Below are positions 9,485 to 20,959 of a DNA stretch of 64,000 nt, piece after piece. Under the pieces are notes generated by a model. That model saw only the letters and a list, made by a program, of their open reading frames with translations, ran no database searches and was not told where the DNA came from. Source of the DNA: Galeruca laticollis (Eukaryota > Arthropoda > Insecta > Coleoptera > Chrysomelidae); the NCBI GenBank assembly GCA_963921935.1, contig OY998176.1, positions 166,507,590 to 166,571,589 on the forward strand, given 5' to 3'. The position numbers and the translations under genes are program-made. Every line of letters starts with the position of its first letter. Positions within the stretch are counted from its first letter, which is position 1.

Positions 9485-11024
9485 GTTTTAATACAGTTCC
9501 TCTATTTAAAATGTGAAAGAAACATTAAAATACGGTAAACTATTTATATTTGTATCCAATACTTTCGATACACACTGTATTATATGTATAATCGATAATT
9601 TTGAAAGATTCAGTATACAAATCAAATTTGACATTTTAATTTTCGGATGACGTTTATGTAGAATATATTTAATGATAGACAGATTATATTACAATTTGGA
9701 GAATATATTTGAAATTTTAAAATACAGATGTCTGCTATCACAATTACAATGGTAATAAAAGAATTCAAATCTCTCTTTGTTATAGGGAAACATAAATTAG
9801 TATTTTTTTTGAAAAATGAAATTCCCGTAACCACATGAGAAGAGATTTGTTTATTTGAGAAAAGTTTAGTTAGTTGAATTTGAAACGCCGAAGAGACAAC
9901 ATCGAGATAAGAGTTGTCTCAAATTTTGTTGAGAATTTAATAGAAATTATAACTATATAATCAGATTATAAAGCCATACTTTGTAAAGCCAGTGCGTGCA
10001 TGATTCATAGAAGAATTGCATCGTATCAAGTGTAAGTGGTTCCAGTTTCTAAATCAGATATTTAGAAAGTTTTGCAGAATTCTAAATGCATTTAGAATAC
10101 GTACGAGTTTTCCTGTCCTATTTGGTGAGTCTACTCCAGTTTAAAATTATTTCTCGAGAATTAACAGGCATTTCAAATACAGTTCGAAAATAAATGCATC
10201 TATAGAATAATATTAGCAAAACCGAATTAACGTTATACATAAAAGATCTTACATCAAGTGAAAAATATTGAATAGACAATTTGAAGACAAATTTACGTTA
10301 TCTGACATTGATATACGTCAAGGGTATATTAAACGAGTTGAGCTTTTGCATACAAAATTTACAATTAGTCGAGTTTTAGAATAGGTTGTAGTAATATTAA
10401 GATTGGTAGAAATTATTATCTTTGTTTCGTTTACAATATTTTGGGAAATAATAAAACTTTTATAATTTGTTATCTGATTATATAATATATAATTTTGATT
10501 TCACCTCACAGTGGTATTTATTCAGTATCTATTTTCAACGTATTTAACATTTTGCATGCTATAGTAATTTTGATCTAATCAGTGACATTTGCTTAATTTC
10601 CAGTGACAATTAATTTGTTTATAATATATATATAAATAATTCAGAAGCCTTTTATTATATAAAAAAACAGTTACTCGAGATTCGGAATATAGAATAATAT
10701 TTGATTGGAATAATATTTGAAAATTACAAAATTTGAATTATTATCATATAAAAAATTTTGATCCCACCTTGAGATAAGAGTGATTAAGTATATTGTGAAT
10801 TAATTTATCTTTCTAAATCCAGAAATTAATATTTATCTTGGCTGGGCATTGTTTGACAACTACTGTCAAAAGTAAATTAGGTTACGTACGCTACTAAAGG
10901 TGTGTGTACAAGAGTGTCGCTACAATCACAAATTGTGAAAACGTCGACAAATGATATTTCATATTGTCATATATCATACATCCATTCAATTATAATTATT
11001 GAAACATTAGATATTTAATAATAT
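9485..11024. other. AT-rich spacer, no gene seen
   Basis: No reading frame over about 70 codons and no transposon motif. It lies between (TA)n tracts and could be host DNA or a degenerate LTR; I found no clear match to the other LTRs in the window. Confidence 0.4.
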
Positions 11025-11025
11025 T

Positions 11026-11049
<24 letters not shown>

Positions 11050-11056
<7 letters not shown>

Positions 11057-11162
11057 AGATGTAGAAATATCGCGTGATATGTTAAGAACACCAACATCAA
11101 TATTTTCGGGTAATTCAGTAGCCCTTTTTCTTTTTGCGTGAATTACCCAAGAATCTCGTTGT

Positions 11163-11164
<2 letters not shown>
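11050..11164 (+). mobile_element. TA-flanked fold-back element, copy 1
   Basis: Starts AAAAGAAGATGTAG, then ATATCGCGTGATAT, then an imperfect inverted repeat (GGGTAATTCA near 11108, TGAATTACCC near 11139). It sits between two (TA)n tracts. The first 40 bases match the copy at 28610. It has no coding capacity. It could be a MITE or part of a Helitron-like element; class not determined. Confidence 0.6.

Positions 11165-11223
<59 letters not shown>
11165..11223. repeat. (TA)n microsatellite, left flank of element B
   Basis: Pure TA tract of about 58 bases between the fold-back element and the LTR of element B. It also generates a spurious Ile-Tyr reading frame. Confidence 0.92.
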
Positions 11224-11225
<2 letters not shown>

Positions 11226-13231
11226 AACATAATTCAAGAACACAGAAACTAAAATAATATAACTCATATCAGCATACTACACAGAATTATATAAACCAGT
11301 ATCGGTTAATGAAAATATTTCCAATATACAGAAGATTTAATGCAGTATTTAAAAAAAAACTGTATATGTCTTACATGTACAAAATATTCTGGAGCATATA
11401 TACATCATCTGATAAGTGTTAGAGAATTATTAGCACCTATTTTGATCAGGATACATAATATCTATTACCTTATAAAAGTAAAAAATATATATATAGAGGA
11501 GATAGTTCTTCACTACTTAGATGGAAGTATATTTGAAATTCTCACTCTCACAAATATATTGAAGTTTGGAACATTTGATTCAATATCTTTAATATGATAC
11601 CAAAAGAATTTATTGATGAAGTAATCTATTCATAATGGAATACAATATATGAGCAATAGTAATAAGAAATTTGAATAAAAAGGATAAAACTTACCTTTAA
11701 ACACAGTAGTTCATTTAAGAAGCATATCGACAATCCATTGTAAGTAATAAATAACAAGTTATAAATCAAAATTCCTTAATTAAAAGAAACATGTAATCCA
11801 TATTCTAAAAATATTCATTGAACATTAATAATAGATACAATAAATAAACATGTAATAACTTAATTATTCAACATTTAGAGAGTTTTGGTTATATATATCA
11901 AATAATGTCAGAAATGTCAAAAAAAATCATTTTATAAATTGACTGGAATAAGGTTATAAATTGAAAAAGAAGCAGAACCATAGAAATCTATATTTATTGA
12001 GTCAAGAAAGATGTGAATTTTATGGTTTGTAATTATATATTAGGAATTAGAAAATGAATCTGAAATCAAGATATTTATGATTTCGGATAGCAACGAAAAA
12101 TAAAAAGAAAGGCGGGTGGTTGTTGAAAAAGAATTTTGAGATGCGGAGATGAAATAGAGTATTGGAGATAAAATTATAAGAAATTTAGATAAAAACTAAG
12201 AAATTTGTACTAAAAAGGTCCAAATAAATGAAGATATAAGAAGCTACATACAATAGATGAAACAAGACATACAAGTTATTGGAGGTGATGTCAGAATAAA
12301 ATGAATATTTAAAAAATTCAATCAATTCAATTGGAGATGATACTTAATGGAAAGTTACTGAAATAAACATTATAGAGCAATTAAATCTAAGAAGCTAGAA
12401 ACTAATAGAAATCACAAATATGCGTTTCCTGAAATAAGAAATCCTGTAAAGAAGCATTATAAGGTCGGCGGACCTGTCCACAGCTTGTTTTTGGGAAGAT
12501 AACTCTTCAAGAAAGGAAGATGAGTGGATTGTGAATCAGGTTAGTGTTTAATTTGTCTTTGTTGGTACCAACATTTAGGTTACAGATGTACATCTATGGT
12601 AAAAGTCAAAAGAAATAGAATCAGAAACTATTAAAATTTAAAAAAAAAGGTTCTGATAAAACTGATAACAGAAACTTAAGTACTTACCATTTCTATTGAA
12701 CAATTTTCATTTTTCGACTTAATAATTTTATATTAGCATATAAGATTTCATCACTTTGTTTAAATTGATAATACATATTTCTTGACTCATATAATATATG
12801 TGTAGTAATAAATGTATTCATAAAATCATTGTTTTCATGTATATATTACTTCAACTGATATGAGTGACATTTGGAATCGATTATTCTACTGAATACTTCT
12901 AATCATCTATTCTTACTGTGAGATTTGGAATCGATTGCTATATTGAAATTTTCTATCCATAGGCGCACCAAATAATATAAAATAAAATATAGTAAAAGTT
13001 ATTTGAATGATTCATATATAAAGTGTTGGAGATAAAGAGTTAAAATCACTTCCGGAACCCAAAGAGTAGTAAGAGTTTCTCATTCTCTCTACCTAAATAA
13101 ATAAATATATAAAAAATTTCTTTATTTCTATTAATGAGCTAGCTACACTAAAATTGAATATATTAAATTGATAATATAACAATTATAGTGGTATTGTCGG
13201 CAAAGTATACAACTATAACAATCCATTATAA
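11224..13231 (+). repeat. 5' LTR of element B
   Basis: 2008 bases, direct repeat of 15957-17822. It contains a 142-base stretch (12331-12472) missing from the other copy. The end segment (TCCGGAACCC and TATAAAGTG motifs, around 13015-13070) has a clear counterpart in the LTR of element C, which supports a shared family. Confidence 0.9.
13015..13023 (+). promoter_or_regulatory. Putative TATA box in LTR of element B
   Basis: TATATAAAG, about 215 bases before the LTR end, repeated at 17606-17614 in the other LTR. The homologous LTR of element C has TATAAAGTG in the same setting (minus strand, near 23080). Conservation is the only support. Confidence 0.35.
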
Positions 13232-13234
13232 ATA

Positions 13235-13253
13235 TGTCACCGCAACGTGGGGC
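13235..13253 (+). other. Primer binding site of element B (tRNA-Lys-like)
   Basis: TGTCACCGCAACGTGGGGC, identical to that of element A, three bases past the LTR end. Confidence 0.65.
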
Positions 13254-13313
13254 AAATTAAGATTTTTTCGTGATAAGAAGGTTTTAAAAACATTAGAATT
13301 AGATACAATTAAA

Positions 13314-14513
13314 ATGGCAAAGAGAATGATGCTTAGGGACGGAAAACAAATAGGTGTGGAAGGCAGATCAGATGAGGAACAAGAAGAAAGGAGACGTGGA
13401 ATGGGAGATTCAGATGTAGAGGAACAAACATTAATAGATAAAGAAAGTGAAGAATCAAGGGAACAGCAGGATAGTAGACAAGACAGGCAGGATAGTGTAA
13501 GCAGAGGAGATCAAATAATGGAATTTTTAATTAAGTTGAATGGGAAGATAGATAAGATGAGGGGAGATTTGAATGGGAAGATAGATAATATGAGGGGAGA
13601 TTTGAATGGAAAGATGGACAAGATGAATGGGAACATGAATGATTTAAATGGAAACATGAACAGGATGGAAAAGAAAATAGAAGAGGTGAAGATGGAAGGT
13701 TTGAAGGAAATTAAGAAACTTAGGGAGGAAAATGAAGAATTTAGAAAACAGATAGATGAAATTAAAATTGATATAAAAGAAGAAAATACGAATTTGAGAG
13801 TAGAACTTCAGGAACATAGAATTAAAATAAGAGAAACAATTGAAAAACAGGTAGAAGAAGAAGTTCAAAAACTAGGAAGATGTTTAGAAGAAAATTTATC
13901 AGGAGCAATTCAAGTAGAAGTGAAGAAACAAAATGAGAATACAATTGAAGGAATACAGTCTATAAAAGTACAAGAACAAACAAATGAGGAAATAATGCAA
14001 ATGTATGAACAGAATTTAAATAAGAAATTTAATGACATAAATGGAAGGATAGAAGAACAAACGGGAACGTGTAAAAAAAGGAGAGAAAATATAGAGAAAT
14101 TAGTTAATTGGGTATTAAAAGAAATGAACAGACGATTACAAGAAACTAAAGAAGAAATAGATGAAACCATAAGACTAATTGAAGAACCAATAATTTACAC
14201 AGAGAATGGCGAAATCAGAGTGAAACTTGAAAGAAACATAAAAATAATTGATCCAAGAATATTTATTAAGAGAATTGGAAATGAAAGATATCGAATTGAG
14301 ATTATGGTGTATATGAAAATAATAAAAAGCAACTTCGATGAGATGGAAGAATATGAGATGCAAATTTCAATGCATTTATGGGAAGAAATTGATGAGATAT
14401 GGGACTTCAAAATTAAAAAAATTATGGTGGTGAACAGAAAGAAGTTACGGAAACCAATAGGGAATCAAACAATAAGAGAAGAGAATAAGACGAAGTTTAG
14501 GAAAAGAAAATAA
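13314..14513 (+). CDS. Gag of element B, coiled coil, probably truncated
   Basis: Open from an upstream GTG, but the start consistent with the family is ATG at 13314 (MAKRMMLRDGKQIG), as in A, C and D. This gives 399 residues. An acidic Gln/Ser-rich N-terminus is followed by an 11-residue repeat (NGKIDKMRGDL, near 13535-13640) and a long coiled coil up to about residue 300. The capsid-like region begins (DPRIFIKRIGNERY) but quickly loses similarity to A and C and ends in a basic tail. The rest of capsid is therefore missing or frameshifted. The N-terminal assembly part is well preserved. Confidence 0.72.
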   Translation: MAKRMMLRDGKQIGVEGRSDEEQEERRRGMGDSDVEEQTLIDKESEESREQQDSRQDRQDSVSRGDQIMEFLIKLNGKIDKMRGDLNGKIDNMRGDLNGKMDKMNGNMNDLNGNMNRMEKKIEEVKMEGLKEIKKLREENEEFRKQIDEIKIDIKEENTNLRVELQEHRIKIRETIEKQVEEEVQKLGRCLEENLSGAIQVEVKKQNENTIEGIQSIKVQEQTNEEIMQMYEQNLNKKFNDINGRIEEQTGTCKKRRENIEKLVNWVLKEMNRRLQETKEEIDETIRLIEEPIIYTENGEIRVKLERNIKIIDPRIFIKRIGNERYRIEIMVYMKIIKSNFDEMEEYEMQISMHLWEEIDEIWDFKIKKIMVVNRKKLRKPIGNQTIREENKTKFRKRK

Positions 14514-14639
14514 AATTGAATTATATGACAGGATTATGGGAACGAAATCTGGAAAACGAAAAGGAATTGTACATGCTAAACAATGGATATAAAAACGATG
14601 TGTACATAAAAGGTTTATGATTAACAAGTAATATTTAAA

Positions 14640-15306
14640 AACATATTTAAATAGGAATTATATAAACATGGATTGATAATAGAAGAAATGATAGACATGT
14701 TGATATGAATTATGGAAATGAAAATAGAAGTTACAGAAATAAAAAACGAATATATGGAAATGGAGATAAAATTTATGACAACAAGTATTGTGAGAATAGA
14801 AGAAATTTTAGAAACTTTGATAGAAGATATGATAATGAAAATAGAAATGAAATTAAGCAACAAAATAGATGGACAGGATGAAATAATTACATTTATAGGA
14901 ACAAACGGACGGAAGTTATATGAACTAGGCAAATATATGATATAAAAGATTGAATTAAAGGATGAAAAAGAAGTTGATATGTAAGCATAGTCGATGAAGA
15001 AGTTAGAAACAGACATAGTTATTGATGAATTGATGAAATATAAGGAAATAATTGATTTTGAATAGATAGATAGAATTAAATGGTAAAATAATTGAATTTG
15101 AGGAGGTAAATATGGAAGTATTGGCAATTGAAGAGGATAATAGGAAGTTATGGAATATAAAGAGGAATGGAATTATGGTAGAATTGGAGTTAGTGAGTGG
15201 AAATAAGGAATATGAAGAGAAAGTGAAGAGTTTGATGATGAAATATGAAGGATTGATTGAAAAAGAAACTAGACTGGCTAACCATTATGAGTGTGAGATA
15301 GAATAA
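14640..15306 (+). pseudogene. Remnant of gag tail, protease and linker (element B)
   Basis: In mixed frames one reads an Asn/Arg/Tyr-rich tail (14720-14880), then a protease-like fragment (GTNGRKLYELGKY; KIELKDEKEVDM) matching the protease of A but without a DTG motif. A 64-codon frame at 15112-15306 contains one linker unit (EEDNRKLWNIKRNG) and GNKEYEEKVKSLMMKYEGLI, parallel to A. Stops and frameshifts separate these pieces. No RT follows. Confidence 0.75.
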
Positions 15307-15947
15307 ATAGAAGATGTGAAAAGTAATGGTAATTGGACAGATTGTAATGAAGAATATTATGAAGTTATAAATGAATTATCAAAGACGTATAACAAAAGAA
15401 TTGCGAAGGAACTAAGGGTTGCTTAACTAAAATATCGATGTAATAAAGGAGAAGAATACTGAGAAATGTTAAAGTAAAATCATATCCAGTTCCATGTAAG
15501 TTGTTTAGGCAGAGTAGAATAAAAGAGAGTTGAAATATTACAGATCATAGAAGAAATTGATCAACATGTATTTAGGGAATTTTAGAATAACAAATAACAG
15601 TACGTTACGTGAAATTTCAATAGATATAGTAGATTTAAGAAGTTTTATGGGAATTAGGAATAATAGTTTAATTTGATTCAAGATAATTTTGAGATATGTT
15701 GATAATTATTTAATAGATAATATTATGTTGCTAATTTATAAATAGTTAGATTTAGTGTAGATATATGATAGGTATTAGAGATATAATAATAGATTGGGAA
15801 ATTAATCGCCGTATTCAAAGAACATAATGAAAGAAGGATAATACACAAATTTAGATTTGCCTTCAGAAAAAAAAGAATTAATTTTAAATTGGAAATTTAA
15901 ATGTGAAAAAGATCTCAAGGTATTGAGAACTCTTAAAATTTAAATTT
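15307..15947 (+). other. Non-coding internal tail of element B
   Basis: No recognisable RT or integrase. The sequence leads to the polypurine tract GAGGGGA at 15948-15954, directly before the 3' LTR at 15957. Confidence 0.6.
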
Positions 15948-15956
15948 GAGGGGATT

Positions 15957-17815
15957 TGAACATAATTCAAGAACACAGAAACTAAAATAATATAACACTT
16001 ATTAGCATACTACACAGAATTATATAAACCAGTATCGGTTAATGAAAATATTTCCAATATACAGAAGATTTAATGCAGTATTTAAAAAAAACTGTATATG
16101 TCTTACATGTACAAAATATTCTGGAGCATATATACATCATCTGATAAGTGTTAGAGAATTATTAGCACCTATTTTGATCAGGATACATAATATCTATTAC
16201 CTTATAAAAGTAAAAAATATATATATAGAGGAGATAGTTCTTCACTACTTAGTTGGAAGTATATTTGAAATTCTCACTCTCACAAATATATTGAAGTTTG
16301 GAACATTTGATTCAATATCTTTAATATGATACCAAAAGAATTTATTGATGAAGTAATCTATTCATAATGGAATACAATATATGAGCAATAGTAATAAGAA
16401 ATTTGAATAAAAAGGATAAAACTCACCTTTAAACACAGTAGTTCATTTAAGAAGCATATCGACAATCCATTGTAAGTAATAAATAACAAGTTATAAATCA
16501 AAATTCCTTAATTAAAAGAAACATGTAATCCATATTCTAAAAATATTCATTGAACATTAATAATAGATACAATAAATAAACATGTACTAACTTAATTATT
16601 CAACATTTAGAGAGTTTTGGTTATATATATCAAATAATGTCAGAAATGTCAAAAAAAAATCATTTTATAAATTGACTGGAATAAGGTTATAAATTGAAAA
16701 AGAAGCAGAACCATAGAAATCTATATTTATTGAGTCAAGAAAGATGTGAATTTTATGGTTTGTAATTATATATTAGGAATTAGAAAATGAATCTGAAATC
16801 AAGATATTTATGATTTCGGATAGCAACGAAAAATAAAAAGAAAGGCGGGTGGTTGTTGAAAAAGAATTTTGAGATGCGGAGATGAAATAGAGTATTGGAG
16901 ATAAAATTATAAGAAATTTAGATAAAAACTAAGAAATTTGTACTGAAAAGGTCCAAATAAATGAAGATATAAGAAGCTACATACAATAGATGAAACAAGA
17001 CATACAAGTTATTGGAGGTGATGTCAGAATAAAATGAATATTTAAAAAATTCAATCAATTCAACCTGTCCACAGCTTGTTTTTGGGAAGATAACTCTTCA
17101 AGAAAAGAAGATGAGTGGATTGTGAATCAGGTTAGTGTTTAATTTGTCTTTGTTGGTACCAACATTTAGGTTACAGATGTACATCTATGGTAAAAGTCAA
17201 AAGAAATAGAATCAGAAACTATTAAAATTTAAAAAAAAAGGTTCTGATAAAACTGATAACAGAAACTTAAGTACTTACCATTTCTATTGAACAATTTTCA
17301 TTTTTCGACTTAATAATTTTATATTAGCATATAAGATTTCATCACTTTGTTTAAATTGATAATACATATTTCTTGACTCATATAATATATGTGTAGTAAT
17401 AAATGTATTCATAAAATCATTGTTTTCATGTATATATTACTTCAACTGATATGAGTGACATTTGGAATCGATTATTCTACTGAATACTTCTAATCATCTA
17501 TTCTTACTGTGAGATTTGGAATCGATTGCTATATTGAAATTTTCTATCCATAGGCGCACCAAATAATATAAAATAAAATATAGTAAAAGTTATTTGAATG
17601 ATTCATATATAAAGTGTTGGAGATAAAGAGTTAAAATCACTTCCGGAACCCAAAGAGTAGTAAGAGTTTCTCATTCTCTCTACCTAAATAAATAAATATA
17701 TAAAAAATTTCTTTATATCTATTAATGAGCTAGCTACACTAAAATTGAGTATATTAAATTGATAATATAACAATTATAGTGGTATTGTCGGCAAAGTATA
17801 CAACTATAACAATCC

Positions 17816-17822
<7 letters not shown>
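15957..17822 (+). repeat. 3' LTR of element B
   Basis: 1866 bases. Begins TGAACATAATTC after the polypurine tract and ends CCATTATAA at the (TA)n tract. Confidence 0.9.

Positions 17823-17876
<54 letters not shown>
17823..17876. repeat. (TA)n microsatellite between elements B and C
   Basis: Pure TA tract. It is the right border of B and the left border of C, where C's 3' LTR should begin but is missing. Confidence 0.92.
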
Positions 17877-17878
<2 letters not shown>

Positions 17879-17889
17879 TATATTTAATA

Positions 17890-18855
17890 CTATATTATAC
17901 CCCTTAATATTTTAATACTTGGATATATTAATCGATAACTATTTTTACCGTTTTCAGTATCTATGATATACGGACCTTCAAATGGATATAATAATTTAGC
18001 ACACTGTTCTTCATCTTTCTTTGGCATTCTTAAAGATTTTATAATAACCATTATCCCTTTATTAAATTGAGTTGTCTTCTGTTTCTTTTTTTCTTGTTTT
18101 TTAATATATTCCTCTGCATTTCGCAGTATTCTTCGATTAATCTTTTGCAGTACATTTGTCATTGTTGAATGTCTGTTTAAAATCCAGTGACGTTTTGGTT
18201 GTATTCCTTTCATAATATAAATTGGATTCTCTCCCGTTACTCTATGTGGTAATTCATTTATAAATTTTGCTATTTTATCCAATGTTTCATCCCATTTTTA
18301 ATGATTCTCTTGACATAACATTCTTGAATATCAAATGATTTCTTTGATATATCGTTCTGCTGGATTAGAACTTGGTTTTCTAATACTTATAAATTGTGAT
18401 TTTATTTGATCATCGTCAGTATATTGTTTTAACTTTCTACTCTCAAAATATGTTGCATGATCAAGTATCACTGTTTCTGGTGTTCCAAACCCTTCTATAT
18501 ACTTTTTAAAACAATCGATTACGACTTTCGCATTTGTCCTCTTAACTGGATATATTTTAACATATTTGCTATACATATCAACCAATACTAATAAATGTTT
18601 ATTGTCCATTGTACTTTTAATTAAATGACCTATAAAATCAATTGCCACTGTTTGCAATGGTATATTAGTTATAAAAGATTTCGCTGTCATATAATTATGA
18701 TAATTCTTTTCTTTGCCTATTTGACAAAATTCACAATATTTACAAACTTCTTTCACAATACTTAAATCTTTCTTAGCTATATAATTTTCTCTAAATAACA
18801 TCCACAATTTTCTTGTTCCTATATGTCCGTAAATATTTAATAATTTCCTTAGCAT
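17890..18855 (-). pseudogene. Integrase of element C
   Basis: A single reading frame with two nonsense codons around 18290-18335. The N-terminal zinc-binding part keeps YGHIGTRKLW and CKYCEFCQ, but the expected first His is Asn. Catalytic core: Asp in AIDFIGH, Asp in ILDHATYF and Glu in NPAERY, 34 residues after the second Asp. The C-terminal part (PFEGPYII...NSYRL) resembles the GPY/F module of Ty3/Gypsy integrases. It ends at KILRGII. Confidence 0.85.
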
Positions 18856-18869
18856 AATCTCTTGTTATT

Positions 18870-19500
18870 ATATACACTTCTCTATCCTCAATTTGCTTAT
18901 ACCATACATTTTGTATTTTAACTGCTCCTCTGGTATTTTTATTATCTATTTGTCTTTGATCTTCTTTTACTCTCGCTAAAGTGAATATTTCTTCAGTTTG
19001 ATGTAATGTATTTACTCCTATTTGAAATTTTCTCGGTTCGCTTCCATTATCGGTAACTCCACTTGATGCATCCTCCAGAATATTTAATTTTCCTGGTACA
19101 TATTTTATGTCAAACTCATATTCTTATAGAAGTAGAATCCATCTATGTATACGATTATTCGCATATCTTATTTTTAACATGGATGTTAGTGCTAGATGAT
19201 CTGTTTCTAGTGTAAATTTTGCTCCTAGTAAGAAAAATCTTAGTTTACTTACACAAAATACCACACTAGCCATTTCCATTCAGTTATGGAATATTTTCTT
19301 TCTGTTGCTTTTGTTACCGTGGATATGAAACTTATGGGAACTTCTTCTTCATCTTGAATTTGTATCAAACCTCCTGCTAATCTTTCCATAGATGCATCTG
19401 TTTACAAGATGAAACGTTTATCATATTGTGGGTGATAAACTTTGACTTCCTTCAGAAATATTTCTTTTAATTCCTGGAAAGCTTTTTCCCGTCTTTCATC
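18870..19500 (-). pseudogene. RNase H remnant of element C
   Basis: Readable pieces in shifted frames include WDERREKAFQELK, a TDAS motif preceded by a stop, and TERKYSITEWKWL, the usual order of a Ty3/Gypsy RNase H. Stops and frameshifts are frequent after about 19280. Confidence 0.7.
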
Positions 19501-19506
19501 CCATTT

Positions 19507-20054
19507 TCATTTTGTGCCCTTCTTTAACAATTCAATTAGAGGAATCTCTCTTCTGCTTAAGTCTGGAATTAGCCTCTTGAAATAATTTAGAATACCAAGG
19601 AATCTCGTCAAATTCTTTAGGTTCTTAGTTGTTTGATATTCTAGTATATCTTTAACTCTTTCTGGGTTCATTGTTACTCCTGTATCACTTAGAATATATC
19701 CCAATTATTCTACCTCCTTTTTATAAAATTGGCATTTATCCAAATTTAATTTCAAACCTGCTTCTTCCAATTCTTTAAGTATAATTTTTAAATGTTCCTG
19801 ATGTTTTTCTTCTAATTCAGAAAATATAAGGATATCATCGATATAATGCAGTGTGAAGTCTTCATATTGGTTCAAGATAGTATGTAAAGTTCGTACCAGT
19901 GCAGCACAAGAACTTTGTAACCCAAATGGTACTACGCAAAATTGATAAACAATTCCATCCACCATAAAAGCAATGTACGGTCTACTTCTTGGATCTAAAG
20001 GAATTAACCAGAAACTGTGAGATCCAGTTTAGAAAAAATATTAGCTTTTGTAAT
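19507..20054 (-). pseudogene. Reverse transcriptase core of element C
   Basis: Contains VVPFGLQSSCAALVR, the catalytic HYIDDILIF (YIDD at 19834-19845), LDKCQFYKKEVE and LGYILSDTGV, all typical of Ty3/Gypsy RT. One in-frame stop sits at 19705-19707. A frameshift near 20000 separates this part from the fingers encoded at the end of the protease frame. Confidence 0.88.
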
Positions 20055-20936
20055 TCAACCAAAAATACACTCTATGTTTAATGGACTTTCATATTGTTTC
20101 TTTGTATAGCTGTTAATATTTCTAGCATCTAAATATAACTTACTTTCTTCTGATTTCTTCTCAACACATGTGATGGCACTGATGTATTGAGAATTCGATC
20201 TTTCGATAATTGCATCATTCAACATTTTTGTGATTTCATCATATACTTCTGTCTTCAGCCTGTATGGTATTGGATATGTTTTAATCTTGAAATTTTTAAT
20301 CTCTACTGTTACTTCCAATTTATGTACACATCTAGATGCTACACATACTTCCTCGTTGAACAATCGCTCATGATGTTGTAGAAGCTCATACACCCTATCT
20401 TGATATTCTCTGTTACATAACTCTTCTGAAACTTTTATCTCTTCACCGATTTGATTTATCTCCCTTATATCAGAATTTTGTATATCATTGTTTGTAAATT
20501 GTTTAATAAAATGTTTAATTGAATTTTGATGTCTAATGCATCCCTGATTATAATCTATAATTATCCTATGTCTATTTAATTCATCATTCCCTAATATTAA
20601 ATCATATCTTAAATTTTTATCTATCAATAATTGTACTGGAATAGTTTCTGCATCTTTTTTATGATTAACTATAATAGTTTGGTTTGTTTCATAAAGTTTT
20701 ATATCATTCGCCTCTACTAATGATATCTTGTTAGTATTAATCACCGTAATATCATCTTGTTTCATATTCTCTATAATATATTTATTTATTATTGAAACTT
20801 TAGATCCTGTATCTAATAAAATTTTACATTTTACATCTGGTAAATACCCTTCTATGAAAATTAATTTTATGATTTCATTACATTGTGAACCTTCATCTAT
20901 AAATTCTCTTGGATGTTGATAATTAGAAGAATACAT
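20055..20936 (-). pseudogene. Protease and RT fingers of element C
   Basis: 293 codons open, starting at ATG 20936 but readable in the same frame further upstream into the gag end (KLCINRPHVRN), parallel to element A. Retropepsin site ILLDTGSKVSII (Asp42); RT lead-in HKLEV...TYPIPYRLKTEV; fingers AIIERSNSQYISAITCVEK and LYLDARNIN. It is broken from the RT palm by a frameshift, hence listed as a pseudogene although this segment itself is open. Confidence 0.85.
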
Positions 20937-20959
20937 AATATTACGAACGTGAGGACGAT

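Larger units (their letters stand above)
11224..17822 (+). mobile_element. LTR retrotransposon B (same family, defective)
   Basis: Plus-strand LTR element about 6.6 kb long, bounded by (TA)n on both sides. Long direct repeats begin TGAACATAATTC. The primer binding site is identical to that of A. Internal content is an open gag of 400 codons followed by decayed Asn/Arg-rich tail, protease and linker sequence. There is no RT, RNase H or integrase. LTR copies are highly similar except for a 142-base difference, so mobilisation was fairly recent even though the internal part is decayed. Confidence 0.88.

Noticed and set aside
11015..11230. Minus-strand frame of repeated Ile-Tyr
   Set aside because: Translation of the (TA)n tract and the fold-back element; not a protein.
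11340..11597. 85-codon frame, also at 16042-16329
   Set aside because: LTR-internal frame duplicated with the LTRs of element B; no domain and no start context.
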